NCBI GenBank assembly: GCA_900541675.1
Contig: UQKU01000023.1
Location: 1 to 36,890 of the forward strand
Origin: an uncultured Collinsella sp.
GTDB lineage: Bacteria; Actinomycetota; Coriobacteriia; Coriobacteriales; Coriobacteriaceae
Direction: 5' to 3'
DNA: 36,890 nt
Each line of letters begins with the position of its first letter. Within the stretch, counting starts at the first letter, position 1. The position numbers and the translations under genes were made by a program. Under the pieces are notes generated by a model. It worked only from the letters and a program-made list of their open reading frames with translations. It was not told the DNA's origin and did no database searches. Below are positions 14,908-23,436 of the stretch, piece after piece.

Positions 14908-17361
14908 CTAGATAAGCCCAAAGTGTTCGAGCGCGGTGACGACGCCGTCGTGGTCGAAGCTGTCGGTTACGTAGTCGGCCTTTTCCTTGAGGAAGTCCGG
15001 CGCGTTGCCCATAGCGATGCCAACATCGACCGCCTCCATGAGGGCGATGTCGTTACTCGCGTCGCCAATGCCATATACGGTGCCGTGGTCTGGCCCCAGG
15101 GCGTCAAGCACGGCCTTGATTCCGGCCCGTTTGGTGCACTCGCGAGGCGAGATTTCTGTGACCTCGAGTTCGAGCTCATTGAGGCAGAGCAGGGGTCCAA
15201 GCTCTTCATCTTGGGCGATGCGGTTGGCAAGTGGCGTGGACATAAGAATTTTATAGGCGTTGTAGTGCTCAAGTTGTGTGACGGCGTCGCCCACGGTGCG
15301 TGCGTATCCGTACGTCTCGGGGGCATCTGCACTCATGCGCACCACGCCGTTGAGGCCCTCAAAGCGAATGACCTCGCCCGATTGCTCGAGATAGGGGGCG
15401 AGGCGCTGTAACATGCCGGGGCTTATGGCAGCGTTTCGCACGACGCGCCCCTCGAGTTCGGCGTAACCGCCCGCGAGGCACACGACGCCTGCCCACGGCA
15501 GTTCGAGCAGCTTGGGATGGATGCAGCTGAGGGTGCGCCCCGTACAGATAAAAGCTTTGTTGCCGTTGGCGACAAACGTGCGAATTGCCTGTGCAACCGT
15601 CTCGTTGGGATAGGGGGAAAGATCTCGCTCGCCCTCGGGGAGCTCTTGGGCAAGTTTGGGATCTTGCCAGGCGAGCGTACCGTCGATGTCGAAGAAGCAG
15701 ACATTGCCATACTTTTTGGCGCCATCGCCGGCATGAAAAGGCGAGGCGGCGAATGCAAAACCCGGTTCGAGTCCCATAATCTGATCAAAGTGTTCTTTGA
15801 CGCGGGGTACCGAGATGCCGATGATTACCTGAGCGGTCTTGCCGGTGACGATGAGGCCTTTGGCACCCGCTGCGACAAAGGTCGCATTGTCCGCGACGAT
15901 GGAGGGATCCACGACTTCGACGCGCAGACGCGTGGCGCAGTTGGTTGCGCCCGCAATGTTGGAGACGCCGCCCAGAAGCGTCACAACCTGCTCGGCGAGG
16001 AGATGATCTTGTGAGGCTTGGTTGCCGGAAGCGCCGGTTTTGGATGAGCGCTTTTCGTCAACGTCGTTTCCCGTCAAGCGTGAGAGCGCCGCGTTGCTGG
16101 CGATATGGTCCTCGCGTCCCGGGGTTTTAAGGTCAAAGGTCAGGATAAGACCTCGAAAGCTCAGAAAGAAGATGACGCTAAAGATGAGTCCGATTCCGAG
16201 TGCCAAAAGGTAGGAGCCGGCATGCGCCCGCATGAGCGGGATAAAGTTGAAGGCAGCCATTTCCATAAAGCCGCCCGAGAAGATGCCAACGACGCCAAAG
16301 AAGTTCATAGCCATGGCGAGGCAGGAAGATAGGGCGGCATAGAGCAAAAAGAGCCCGGGATAGGTGAACATAAAGAGAAACTCGAGCGGCTCGGTGACGC
16401 CGCAGACCGCCGAAGCGACGATGGCGGGCAGAAGGATGGCCTTGAGGCCAGCGCGGCGTTCGGGCTTGGCGGTGGTGTAGAACGCAACGGCGATGGCAGG
16501 AAGGCCAAAGAGCTTGACCCAGCCGGTGGCGGTGAAACCAGCCCACGGCGCAAGCTCATTGAGGGGGCGCGTGCTATGGGAGAGAATGGGGAGCAAATTG
16601 GTCCACGTGGCGTAGATACCGTCGTTAATAACTAAATTGTCGTAGTAGATAGGCATGTAGAGCAGGTGGTGCAGCCCCATGGGCTCGAGTGCTCGTTCTA
16701 AAAAGACAAAGATGCCTACGCCAAAGGGGCCGACGCCCACAAGTGCGTGGCGTAGCGTTTCGGTCGCTGCGTATACGAAGGGCACGATGGCGGCCGAGAT
16801 GGCGGCAAGGGCGAACACGGCAAAAAAGCTGATGAGGTAGACCAGCGAGGAACCCGAGAAGGTACCGAGCCAATCGGGAACCTTGGCATCGTAGAAGCGG
16901 TCATGGATGGCGACGACGGTTGCCGACACCGCCAGCGGGCCGATAATGCCGGTGTCGAGTGTCTTGATGCCGTCGATGATGGTGATGCCGCTAGCGGAGG
17001 TCAAAGACGATGGGTACTTAAGTCCAAGGTTGTCTCCGCTCAGCTTGATGATCTCGCTCAAAAAGAAGCAATAGGCAAAATAGGCCACGAGCGCCTCGAG
17101 GCAACAACGTGCCGGTTGCTTTTGGGCAAGGCCGATGGGCAGCGCTACGGCAAAAAGGAGCGGAAGTCGTTTAAAGACCGTCCACGAACCACGCTGGATG
17201 ATAGTCCAAAAAACGTACCAAGGGGTTCCGTATACGGCGAAGTCGCCGACGATATCCGCAGACGTTGCGAGGGCGGAGACGCCGACCATAAGGCCCGATA
17301 TGGAAAACAACATGGCGGGCGCGAACATTGCCCCGCCAAAGCGTTGGATTTTTTGCAGCAT
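14908..17361 (-). CDS. PTS sugar EIICB component fused to a Cof-type HAD phosphatase
   Basis: Residues about 1-420 form a glucose/maltose-family EIIC channel with many membrane helices and the CGVTEPLEFLFMFTYPGLF substrate region. Residues about 445-535 are EIIB, with phosphorylated Cys475 in GATNCATRLR. Residues about 550-817 are a complete HAD hydrolase: nucleophile Asp558 in FFDIDGTLAW, ICTGRT, a Lys-containing ECTKRAGIKAVLDALG, and GIGDASNDIALMEAVDVGIAMGNA. An EIIA is not encoded here and must come from elsewhere. The fusion places a sugar-phosphate phosphatase directly on the transporter that makes sugar phosphate. GGGAGG precedes the ATG. It is divergent from a UTRA regulator, with a GTTTAAAC palindrome just after its -10. 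Substrate is probably an alpha-glucoside (inference). Confidence 0.88.
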   Translation of the reverse strand: MLQKIQRFGGAMFAPAMLFSISGLMVGVSALATSADIVGDFAVYGTPWYVFWTIIQRGSWTVFKRLPLLFAVALPIGLAQKQPARCCLEALVAYFAYCFFLSEIIKLSGDNLGLKYPSSLTSASGITIIDGIKTLDTGIIGPLAVSATVVAIHDRFYDAKVPDWLGTFSGSSLVYLISFFAVFALAAISAAIVPFVYAATETLRHALVGVGPFGVGIFVFLERALEPMGLHHLLYMPIYYDNLVINDGIYATWTNLLPILSHSTRPLNELAPWAGFTATGWVKLFGLPAIAVAFYTTAKPERRAGLKAILLPAIVASAVCGVTEPLEFLFMFTYPGLFLLYAALSSCLAMAMNFFGVVGIFSGGFMEMAAFNFIPLMRAHAGSYLLALGIGLIFSVIFFLSFRGLILTFDLKTPGREDHIASNAALSRLTGNDVDEKRSSKTGASGNQASQDHLLAEQVVTLLGGVSNIAGATNCATRLRVEVVDPSIVADNATFVAAGAKGLIVTGKTAQVIIGISVPRVKEHFDQIMGLEPGFAFAASPFHAGDGAKKYGNVCFFDIDGTLAWQDPKLAQELPEGERDLSPYPNETVAQAIRTFVANGNKAFICTGRTLSCIHPKLLELPWAGVVCLAGGYAELEGRVVRNAAISPGMLQRLAPYLEQSGEVIRFEGLNGVVRMSADAPETYGYARTVGDAVTQLEHYNAYKILMSTPLANRIAQDEELGPLLCLNELELEVTEISPRECTKRAGIKAVLDALGPDHGTVYGIGDASNDIALMEAVDVGIAMGNAPDFLKEKADYVTDSFDHDGVVTALEHFGLI

Positions 17362-17404
17362 GTTCTGCCTCCCGAATATCGAGGCGCGTTGCGCGTGGTG
17401 AAAC

Positions 17405-17427
17405 GTTTAAACAATGGATTCATTGTA
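17405..17427 (-). promoter_or_regulatory. PTS gene promoter with HutC-type operator
   Basis: On the minus strand a TACAAT -10 (17422-17427) is followed, at about the transcription start, by the palindrome GTTTAAAC (17405-17412). That palindrome fits the GT-N-TA-N-AC pattern known for HutC-type GntR regulators, one of which is encoded divergently. A repressor bound here would block the start of transcription. The -35 is poor. Confidence 0.55.
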
Positions 17428-17526
17428 GAGGACCAGACGATTGTCGTACCGGCAGTTTTGAGCGAAACCGGTTTGGGCGCGACGGAAACCGTCAACGGTT
17501 AAATCCTGTCGCTTTGCCGATAATCG

Positions 17527-17534
17527 GTTTAAAC
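17527..17534 (+). promoter_or_regulatory. Second HutC-type operator, before the regulator gene
   Basis: GTTTAAAC recurs 62 bases before the regulator ATG, followed by AAC, as in the first copy's AA. It suggests that the UTRA regulator controls its own gene as well as the PTS gene. Confidence 0.5.
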
Positions 17535-17588
17535 AACTTCAAGAAATGCTATCGTGCCTAGCCATACATATTCATTAGAGGTGAAGTC

Positions 17589-18308
17589 ATGCCAAAAGCG
17601 ATTTACGAAGGAATCTACCGCGAGATCCGTTCGCGCATCATTAACGGGACTTATGCGTTTCAGGAGATGCTGCCAACCGAAGCCGAGCTGACCGCGGAGT
17701 TTGGCTGCACGCGCAATACCGTTCGACGCGCCTTGAGCATGCTGGCCGACCAGATGTTTGTGCAGCCTATACACGGCAAGGGCGTGCGCGTTATTTGGCT
17801 CAAGGGCGAAACCGACATGCTGGGCGCACTCGAGGAAGTCGAGTCGTTTGGCGAATTTGCAAAGCGCAACAATGCCGTTGCATCGACGGACGTTAAGTCT
17901 TTTGAGCATTTGATTTGCACCGAGCAACTCTCTCGTCGCCTGGGCTTTAAGGTGGGCGAGGAGTTGATTCGCGTGGTGCGTGTCCGAAGCCTTAACGGCA
18001 ATGCGCGCCAAGTAGACCATGGTTACTTTTTGGAGTCAATCGCCAAGGGCCTGACGCCCGAGATCGCCGCAAAGTCAATTTACGACTATCTGGAGCACAA
18101 ACGCGGCGTCAAGGTGATGGCGAGTCGCCGTACAGTGAGCGTCGAGCTTGCCAACGATGAGGACTGCAGCTACTTGGACCTTGGTAAGTACAACTGCGTC
18201 GCCGTCATGGAGAGCCAGTCGTACACCTCGGACGGCATCTTGTTCGAGGTCACGCATGCCCGCACGCATCCTGAGATCTTCCACTACCGCGTCAACTCCA
18301 AGCGATAG
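17589..18308 (+). CDS. GntR-family (HutC/TreR-like, UTRA domain) sugar regulator
   Basis: An N-terminal winged helix covers residues about 5-70 (YEGIYREIRSRIINGTY, then LPTEAELTAEFGCTRNTVRRALSMLADQ). A C-terminal UTRA effector domain follows and ends TSDGILFEVTHARTHPEIFHYRV. 239 aa fits the class. The UTRA domain usually binds a phosphorylated sugar, which relieves repression. GAGGTG lies in front of the ATG. It is divergent from the EIICB-HAD gene and upstream of an ABC sugar operon. Overall it looks like trehalose/alpha-glucoside regulators of the TreR type, but the ligand is not proven. Confidence 0.88.
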   Translation: MPKAIYEGIYREIRSRIINGTYAFQEMLPTEAELTAEFGCTRNTVRRALSMLADQMFVQPIHGKGVRVIWLKGETDMLGALEEVESFGEFAKRNNAVASTDVKSFEHLICTEQLSRRLGFKVGEELIRVVRVRSLNGNARQVDHGYFLESIAKGLTPEIAAKSIYDYLEHKRGVKVMASRRTVSVELANDEDCSYLDLGKYNCVAVMESQSYTSDGILFEVTHARTHPEIFHYRVNSKR

Positions 18309-18347
18309 CCGGCTAGCTCGCAGCCTGACGAGACTCAAGCCCTCAAA

Positions 18348-18400
18348 GAGAAAGCGCCCGGTCAAACCGACGATGCATCGGCTTGACCGGGCGTTTTCTC
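18348..18400 (+). terminator. Terminator after the UTRA regulator
   Basis: A long stem (18348-18365 with 18383-18400, one G-T pair) is extended by CCGA/TCGG near a seven-base loop. The T-rich right arm includes four consecutive T residues. It separates the regulator from the ABC operon. Confidence 0.85.
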
Positions 18401-18626
18401 TGCATTCGATAACAATTAATTGTTTCTACAAAACTTGTCAAGTATCAAGTTGAAATTACCGTTCACCGAAGTTTTTCTACCGCTCTAGTAATACTTGTTC
18501 AAACAACTAGCCAAATAGCGTATCGTACTAATCAGCAAAAGGGGCAAAGTCCCCGAGCCAATCTCCGAAGGCGGCGGCAAAGGGTGCCGCCACGGTGTGA
18601 AAGGGTGGATTGTAAAGAAGAACGAA
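18401..18626 (+). promoter_or_regulatory. ABC operon control region with variant operator and two small hairpins
   Basis: GTTCAAAC at 18497-18504, flanked by TT and AAC, differs from the GTTTAAAC operator by one central base. Downstream lie a small hairpin at 18541-18554 and a six-bp GC hairpin with a seven-base loop at 18573-18591. No known riboswitch class was recognised. The exact promoter is unclear; TATCGT at 18521 is one candidate -10. Confidence 0.4.
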
Positions 18627-19931
18627 ATGAGCAGAAGGCAGTTCCTGGGCTTTGCTGGTTCCGCGGCTGCGGTTCTTGGTCTGGGTCTCGTGGGCTGCGG
18701 TGGCTCCGCCGGCTCCGGCTCCTCTGCTTCTGGTGACGCTGCCGAGGTTTACTTCCTCCAATTTAAGCCCGAGGTCGACAAGGAGTGGAAGGAGATCGCC
18801 AAGGCGTACAAGGAGGAGAAGGGCGTCGAGGTCAAGATCGTGACCGCCGCCTCCAACACCTACGAGGAGAAGCTCAAGTCCGAGATGTCCAAGAGCTCCG
18901 CTCCGACCCTGTTCCAGGTCAACGGCCCCACCGGTCTTAAGAACTGGAAGGATTACTGCGCCGACCTGTCCGATACCAAGCTCCGCGGTGAGCTCATTGA
19001 CGACTCCCTGGCTCTGCAGTCCGATGGCAAGGATCTGGGTATCGACTGGGTCCAGGAGAGCTACGGCATCATCTACAACAAGCAGCTGCTCGAGAAGGCT
19101 GGCTACAAGGCCGAGGACATCAACTCCTTCGACAAGCTGAAGGCTTGCGCTGACGACATCCAGGCCCGCAAGGACGAGCTTGGCGTTGAGGGTGCCTTCA
19201 CTTCTGCCGGCATGGATGACTCCTCCAGCTGGCGCTACACCACCCACCTCGCCAACCTCCCGCTCTACTACGAGTTCGAGAAGGAGCACAACCAGGAGGA
19301 CGACGAGATCAAGGGCGAGTATCTCGACAACTTCAAGCAGATTTTCGACCTGTACATCACCGACTCCACCTGCGATCCTTCGCAGCTTGCCTCCAAGACC
19401 GGCGACGACGCCACCAACGAGTTCGCAACCGGCAAGGCCGTCTTCTATCAGAACGGCTCTTGGGCATACGCTGACCTCACCAAGGCCGGTATGACCGACG
19501 ACCAGCTCGGCATGCTGCCGATCTACATCGGCGTCGACGGCGAGGAGAACCAGGGCCTGTGCTCCGGCGGCGAGAACTACTGGTGCGTGAGCTCCCAGGC
19601 TTCCGAGGATGCTCAGAAGGCCACCGAGGACTTCATGTACTGGTGCGTCACCGCTGACACCCCGACCAGCATCATCGCCGACAAGATGGGTCTGACCGCT
19701 CCGTTCAAGAGCGCCAAGGAGACCACCAACGTCTTCTCGCAGCAGGCCGTTGCCATGGCCAAGGACGGCAAGAAGACCGTCGCTTGGGACTTCGTCTACA
19801 TCCCCTCTGAGGAGTGGAAGAAGAACCTCAAGCAGGCTCTGATCGCCTACGCTGCCGACAACACCAAGTGGGACGGCGTCAAGAACGCCTTCGTCGATGG
19901 CTGGAAGACCGAGAAGGCTGCTTCCGAGTAA
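18627..19931 (+). CDS. Sugar ABC transporter substrate-binding lipoprotein with twin-arginine signal
   Basis: Extracellular solute-binding protein of the maltose/multi-sugar family (cluster 1). The chain begins MSRRQFLGFAG, a twin-arginine signal, followed by a hydrophobic segment and the lipobox LVGC, then a Gly/Ser-rich tether. The mature part has a typical hinge region (ESYGIIYNKQLLEKAG) and FATGKAVFYQNGSWAY, common in carbohydrate binders. ATG 18627 gives a standard Tat signal with a weak AAGAAG site; an in-frame GTG at 18597 would add ten residues. Codons are strongly optimised. It is the first gene of the ABC operon; a stem-loop follows the stop, as often seen when binding protein is made in excess over permeases. 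Confidence 0.9.
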   Translation: MSRRQFLGFAGSAAAVLGLGLVGCGGSAGSGSSASGDAAEVYFLQFKPEVDKEWKEIAKAYKEEKGVEVKIVTAASNTYEEKLKSEMSKSSAPTLFQVNGPTGLKNWKDYCADLSDTKLRGELIDDSLALQSDGKDLGIDWVQESYGIIYNKQLLEKAGYKAEDINSFDKLKACADDIQARKDELGVEGAFTSAGMDDSSSWRYTTHLANLPLYYEFEKEHNQEDDEIKGEYLDNFKQIFDLYITDSTCDPSQLASKTGDDATNEFATGKAVFYQNGSWAYADLTKAGMTDDQLGMLPIYIGVDGEENQGLCSGGENYWCVSSQASEDAQKATEDFMYWCVTADTPTSIIADKMGLTAPFKSAKETTNVFSQQAVAMAKDGKKTVAWDFVYIPSEEWKKNLKQALIAYAADNTKWDGVKNAFVDGWKTEKAASE

Positions 19932-19962
19932 GCAGTTGCTGCCCAAGCTATCTGATTAGCGA

Positions 19963-19998
19963 CAGGGGGCGGGCAGACGTAGGTTTGCCCGCCCCCTG
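19963..19998 (+). other. Intercistronic stem-loop after the binding-protein gene
   Basis: A perfect 13-bp GC-rich stem (19963-19975 with 19986-19998) has a ten-base loop and no T-run. It lies between the binding-protein gene and the first permease. Such hairpins usually protect the upstream mRNA and reduce read-through, giving more binding protein than permease. Confidence 0.75.
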
Positions 19999-20018
19999 CA
20001 TATTGAAAGGACCCTTCT

Positions 20019-20873
20019 ATGGGCAAAGCACTCAAGCGCTGGTGGCCGCTCTTTATGCTGCCCACGTGCCTGGCGTTTATGATCGGGTTCGTGATCCCTT
20101 TTATCCAGGGCTTCTATCTCTCGTTCTGCCAGTTTATTACCATTAACAACGCGCACTTTGTCGGTATCGCGAACTACGTGCGCGCGCTGTCCGATCCGCA
20201 GTTTGCCACGTCGTTCTTCTTTACCGTGGCGTTTGCCTTCCTGTCGACGGTGCTCATCAACGTGATCGCCCTGGCAATTGCGCAGGCGCTCACCCGCAAG
20301 GCGCTCAAAGGCACCAACATCTTCCGTACGATTTTCTTTATGCCTAACCTGATCGGCGGCATCGTGCTGGGCTACATCTGGCAGATTCTGATCAACTGCC
20401 TGCTCTCCAACGTGGGCGCCCAGCTCATTGCCCTTAACTCCGCTGCCGGCTTCTGGGGCCTTATCATCCTGACCCTGTGGCAGCAGGTCGGCTACATGAT
20501 GATCATCTACATCGCTGGTCTGCAGTCCATTCCGTCCGACTACATCGAGGCCGCCAAGGTCGACGGTGCCACGGCATGGCAGACGTTTTGGAAGGTTAAG
20601 ATCCCTAACCTGATGCCGACCATCACCATTTGCCTGTTCCTGTCCATCACCAACGGCTTTAAGCTGTTCGACCAGAACCTCGCCCTTACCGGCGGCGCCC
20701 CCGCGCACTCCACCGAGATGCTCGCCCTGAACATCTACAACACGTTCTATTCGCGTGCCGGTATCGCATGGCAGGGTATCGGTCAGGCCAAGGCGGTTAT
20801 CTTCTGCATCCTGGTCGTAGCCATCTCCATGATTCAGCTTAAGGCCACGAGGTCCAAGGAGGTGCAGCAGTAA
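20019..20873 (+). CDS. Sugar ABC transporter permease (MalF/UgpA type)
   Basis: Inner-membrane permease of 284 aa with about six hydrophobic helices. The EAA loop that docks the ATPase reads IEAAKVDGATAWQTFWKVKIP (about residues 175-195). The N-terminal segment RWWPLFMLPTCLAFMIGFVIPFIQGFYLSF is characteristic of the first permease of carbohydrate systems, split here only by description. GAAAGGA precedes the ATG. Its TAA overlaps the ATG of the second permease, so the two are translationally coupled and form a heterodimer. Confidence 0.92.
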   Translation: MGKALKRWWPLFMLPTCLAFMIGFVIPFIQGFYLSFCQFITINNAHFVGIANYVRALSDPQFATSFFFTVAFAFLSTVLINVIALAIAQALTRKALKGTNIFRTIFFMPNLIGGIVLGYIWQILINCLLSNVGAQLIALNSAAGFWGLIILTLWQQVGYMMIIYIAGLQSIPSDYIEAAKVDGATAWQTFWKVKIPNLMPTITICLFLSITNGFKLFDQNLALTGGAPAHSTEMLALNIYNTFYSRAGIAWQGIGQAKAVIFCILVVAISMIQLKATRSKEVQQ

Positions 20874-21712
20874 TGAAACGCGATAAGGTTATCAACCGCG
20901 CGCTCTCGATTTTCTTTACGATCCTGTCGCTCGCGTGGATCTACCCCGTGTTTATGATTGCGCTCAATTCCTTTAAGAAAGCGACCGCAATCAGCACCAC
21001 CACGGCGTTCGATCTGCTCACGCCCGAGACGTTCAACGGCCTTGCAAACTACGTGCACGCCCTTAACGAGCAGGGCTTTGCCTCGGCATTTATGTACTCG
21101 CTCATCATCACGGTCACGTCGGTCGTGCTGATCTTGGTGTGCTGCTCCATGTGCGCTTGGTACGTGGTTCGCGTCAACAGCAAGATCTCGAACTTCTTCT
21201 ATTACCTGTTCGTGTTCTCGATGGTCGTACCGTTCCAGATGCTCATGTTCACGCTGTCCAATTTGGCGGACCGCATTGGCTTTAACACGCCGTTCAACAT
21301 CTGCTTTATCTATCTGGGCTTTGGCGCGGGCCTGGCGGTCTTTATGTTCGCCGGCTTTGTAAAGAACATCCCGCTCGAGATCGAAGAGGCGGCCATGATT
21401 GATGGCTGCAACCCGGTCCAGGTGTTCTTTAAAATCGTCCTTCCCATCATGAAGCCCACCTATCTTTCGGTCGGCATTCTCGAGACCATGTGGGTCTGGA
21501 ACGACTACCTGCTGCCCTACCTCACCCTCGACTCCACCAAGTACAAGACCATTCCTATCTTGATCCAGTACTTCCGCGGCGGCTATGGCCACGTCGAGCT
21601 CGGCCCCATGATGGCCTGCATCATGATGGTCGTTATCCCCATCGTCATCATGTACATCCTCTGCCAGAAGTACATCATCGACGGCGTGGTGGCAGGTGCC
21701 GTCAAGGGCTGA
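20873..21712 (+). CDS. Sugar ABC transporter permease (MalG/UgpE type)
   Basis: Second permease subunit, 279 aa, about six membrane helices. Its EAA loop reads IEEAAMIDGCNPVQVFFKIV (about residues 165-185), followed by LPIMKP. The WVWNDYLLPYL segment is typical of MalG-type partners. Start overlaps the previous stop in an ATGA-type arrangement (TAATG). The ATPase gene follows after 68 bases. Confidence 0.92.
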   Translation: MKRDKVINRALSIFFTILSLAWIYPVFMIALNSFKKATAISTTTAFDLLTPETFNGLANYVHALNEQGFASAFMYSLIITVTSVVLILVCCSMCAWYVVRVNSKISNFFYYLFVFSMVVPFQMLMFTLSNLADRIGFNTPFNICFIYLGFGAGLAVFMFAGFVKNIPLEIEEAAMIDGCNPVQVFFKIVLPIMKPTYLSVGILETMWVWNDYLLPYLTLDSTKYKTIPILIQYFRGGYGHVELGPMMACIMMVVIPIVIMYILCQKYIIDGVVAGAVKG

Positions 21713-21780
21713 TGCCGTAACTGTTTTGCAAGTTTCTGCGGCGCCCCTCAGCGCGGCGCCGCACATCGAAAGGTAAAGAC

Positions 21781-22980
<1,200 letters not shown>

Positions 22981-23048
22981 GCCCGATCCAATCAGGCCCT
23001 CCTTTTGGGCGACTGCGGCTTTGCCATCCTTTTGCCGTGGTCACATAT

Positions 23049-23092
23049 AAGGCTCCCCTCCCGTCTACTGGGCGAGAGGGGAGCCTTTCTTT
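23049..23092 (+). terminator. Terminator of the ABC operon
   Basis: A perfect 12-bp stem (23049-23060 with 23076-23087), fifteen-base loop and TTTCTTT tail end the operon after the ATPase gene. Confidence 0.85.
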
Positions 23093-23120
23093 GTGCTGGG
23101 GCTTTCCGTCTGTCAGTTTG

Positions 23121-23336
23121 TCTTGATCTGTAACAGGTAGGGCCGATTTCGGACGTTAGATGTTACAGATCGAGACGGTTCCGCTGAGCTAACCATTTCA
23201 TCTAAATCTGTAACACCAAAGGCGAATTACACCTGCTAGATGTTACAGATTGAGATAAACCCAAGGGGAGGGGCCGGTATGTCTCAATCTGTAACGGCTG
23301 GGACCGTTTTGGTTGAGTAATTGCTACGGATCGAGA
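23121..23336. repeat. Array of six alternately oriented 15-bp motifs, ~40-bp spacing
   Basis: Motif TCTnnATCTGTAACA and its reverse complement alternate, starting at 23121, 23161 (rev), 23201, 23241 (rev), 23282 and about 23321 (rev). The intervening stretches are 24-26 bases and mostly unrelated. The first four are near perfect and the last is decayed. Equally it can be seen as three tandem 80-bp units, each with a 15-bp inverted repeat. It fills the gap between the ABC operon terminator and the convergent glycogen phosphorylase terminator, so it is not a promoter for either flank. The remaining parts of the 22981-23436 gap hold only these terminators. Confidence 0.85.
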
Positions 23337-23376
23337 TTGTTTGGCCGAGTCGGATCACAGGGTAACGTGCGGGCAC

Positions 23377-23409
23377 AAAAAACGGAGCCGTGTTGCCACG
23401 ACTCCGTTT
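23377..23409 (-). terminator. Terminator of the malQ-glgP transcript
   Basis: A stem of about 13 bp (23380-23392 with 23397-23409) on the minus strand is followed by six T residues. It lies 28 bases after the phosphorylase stop. Confidence 0.85.
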
Positions 23410-23436
23410 CTCAAGAGGATGGGTAAGGGGAATGAG

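Noticed and set aside
18541..18591. Riboswitch in the ABC operon leader
   Set aside because: Two small hairpins exist, but I could not match them to any known riboswitch consensus, so only a control region is reported.
23121..23336. CRISPR array
   Set aside because: The repeats are only 15 bp, alternate in orientation, and decay at the end; no cas gene is near.
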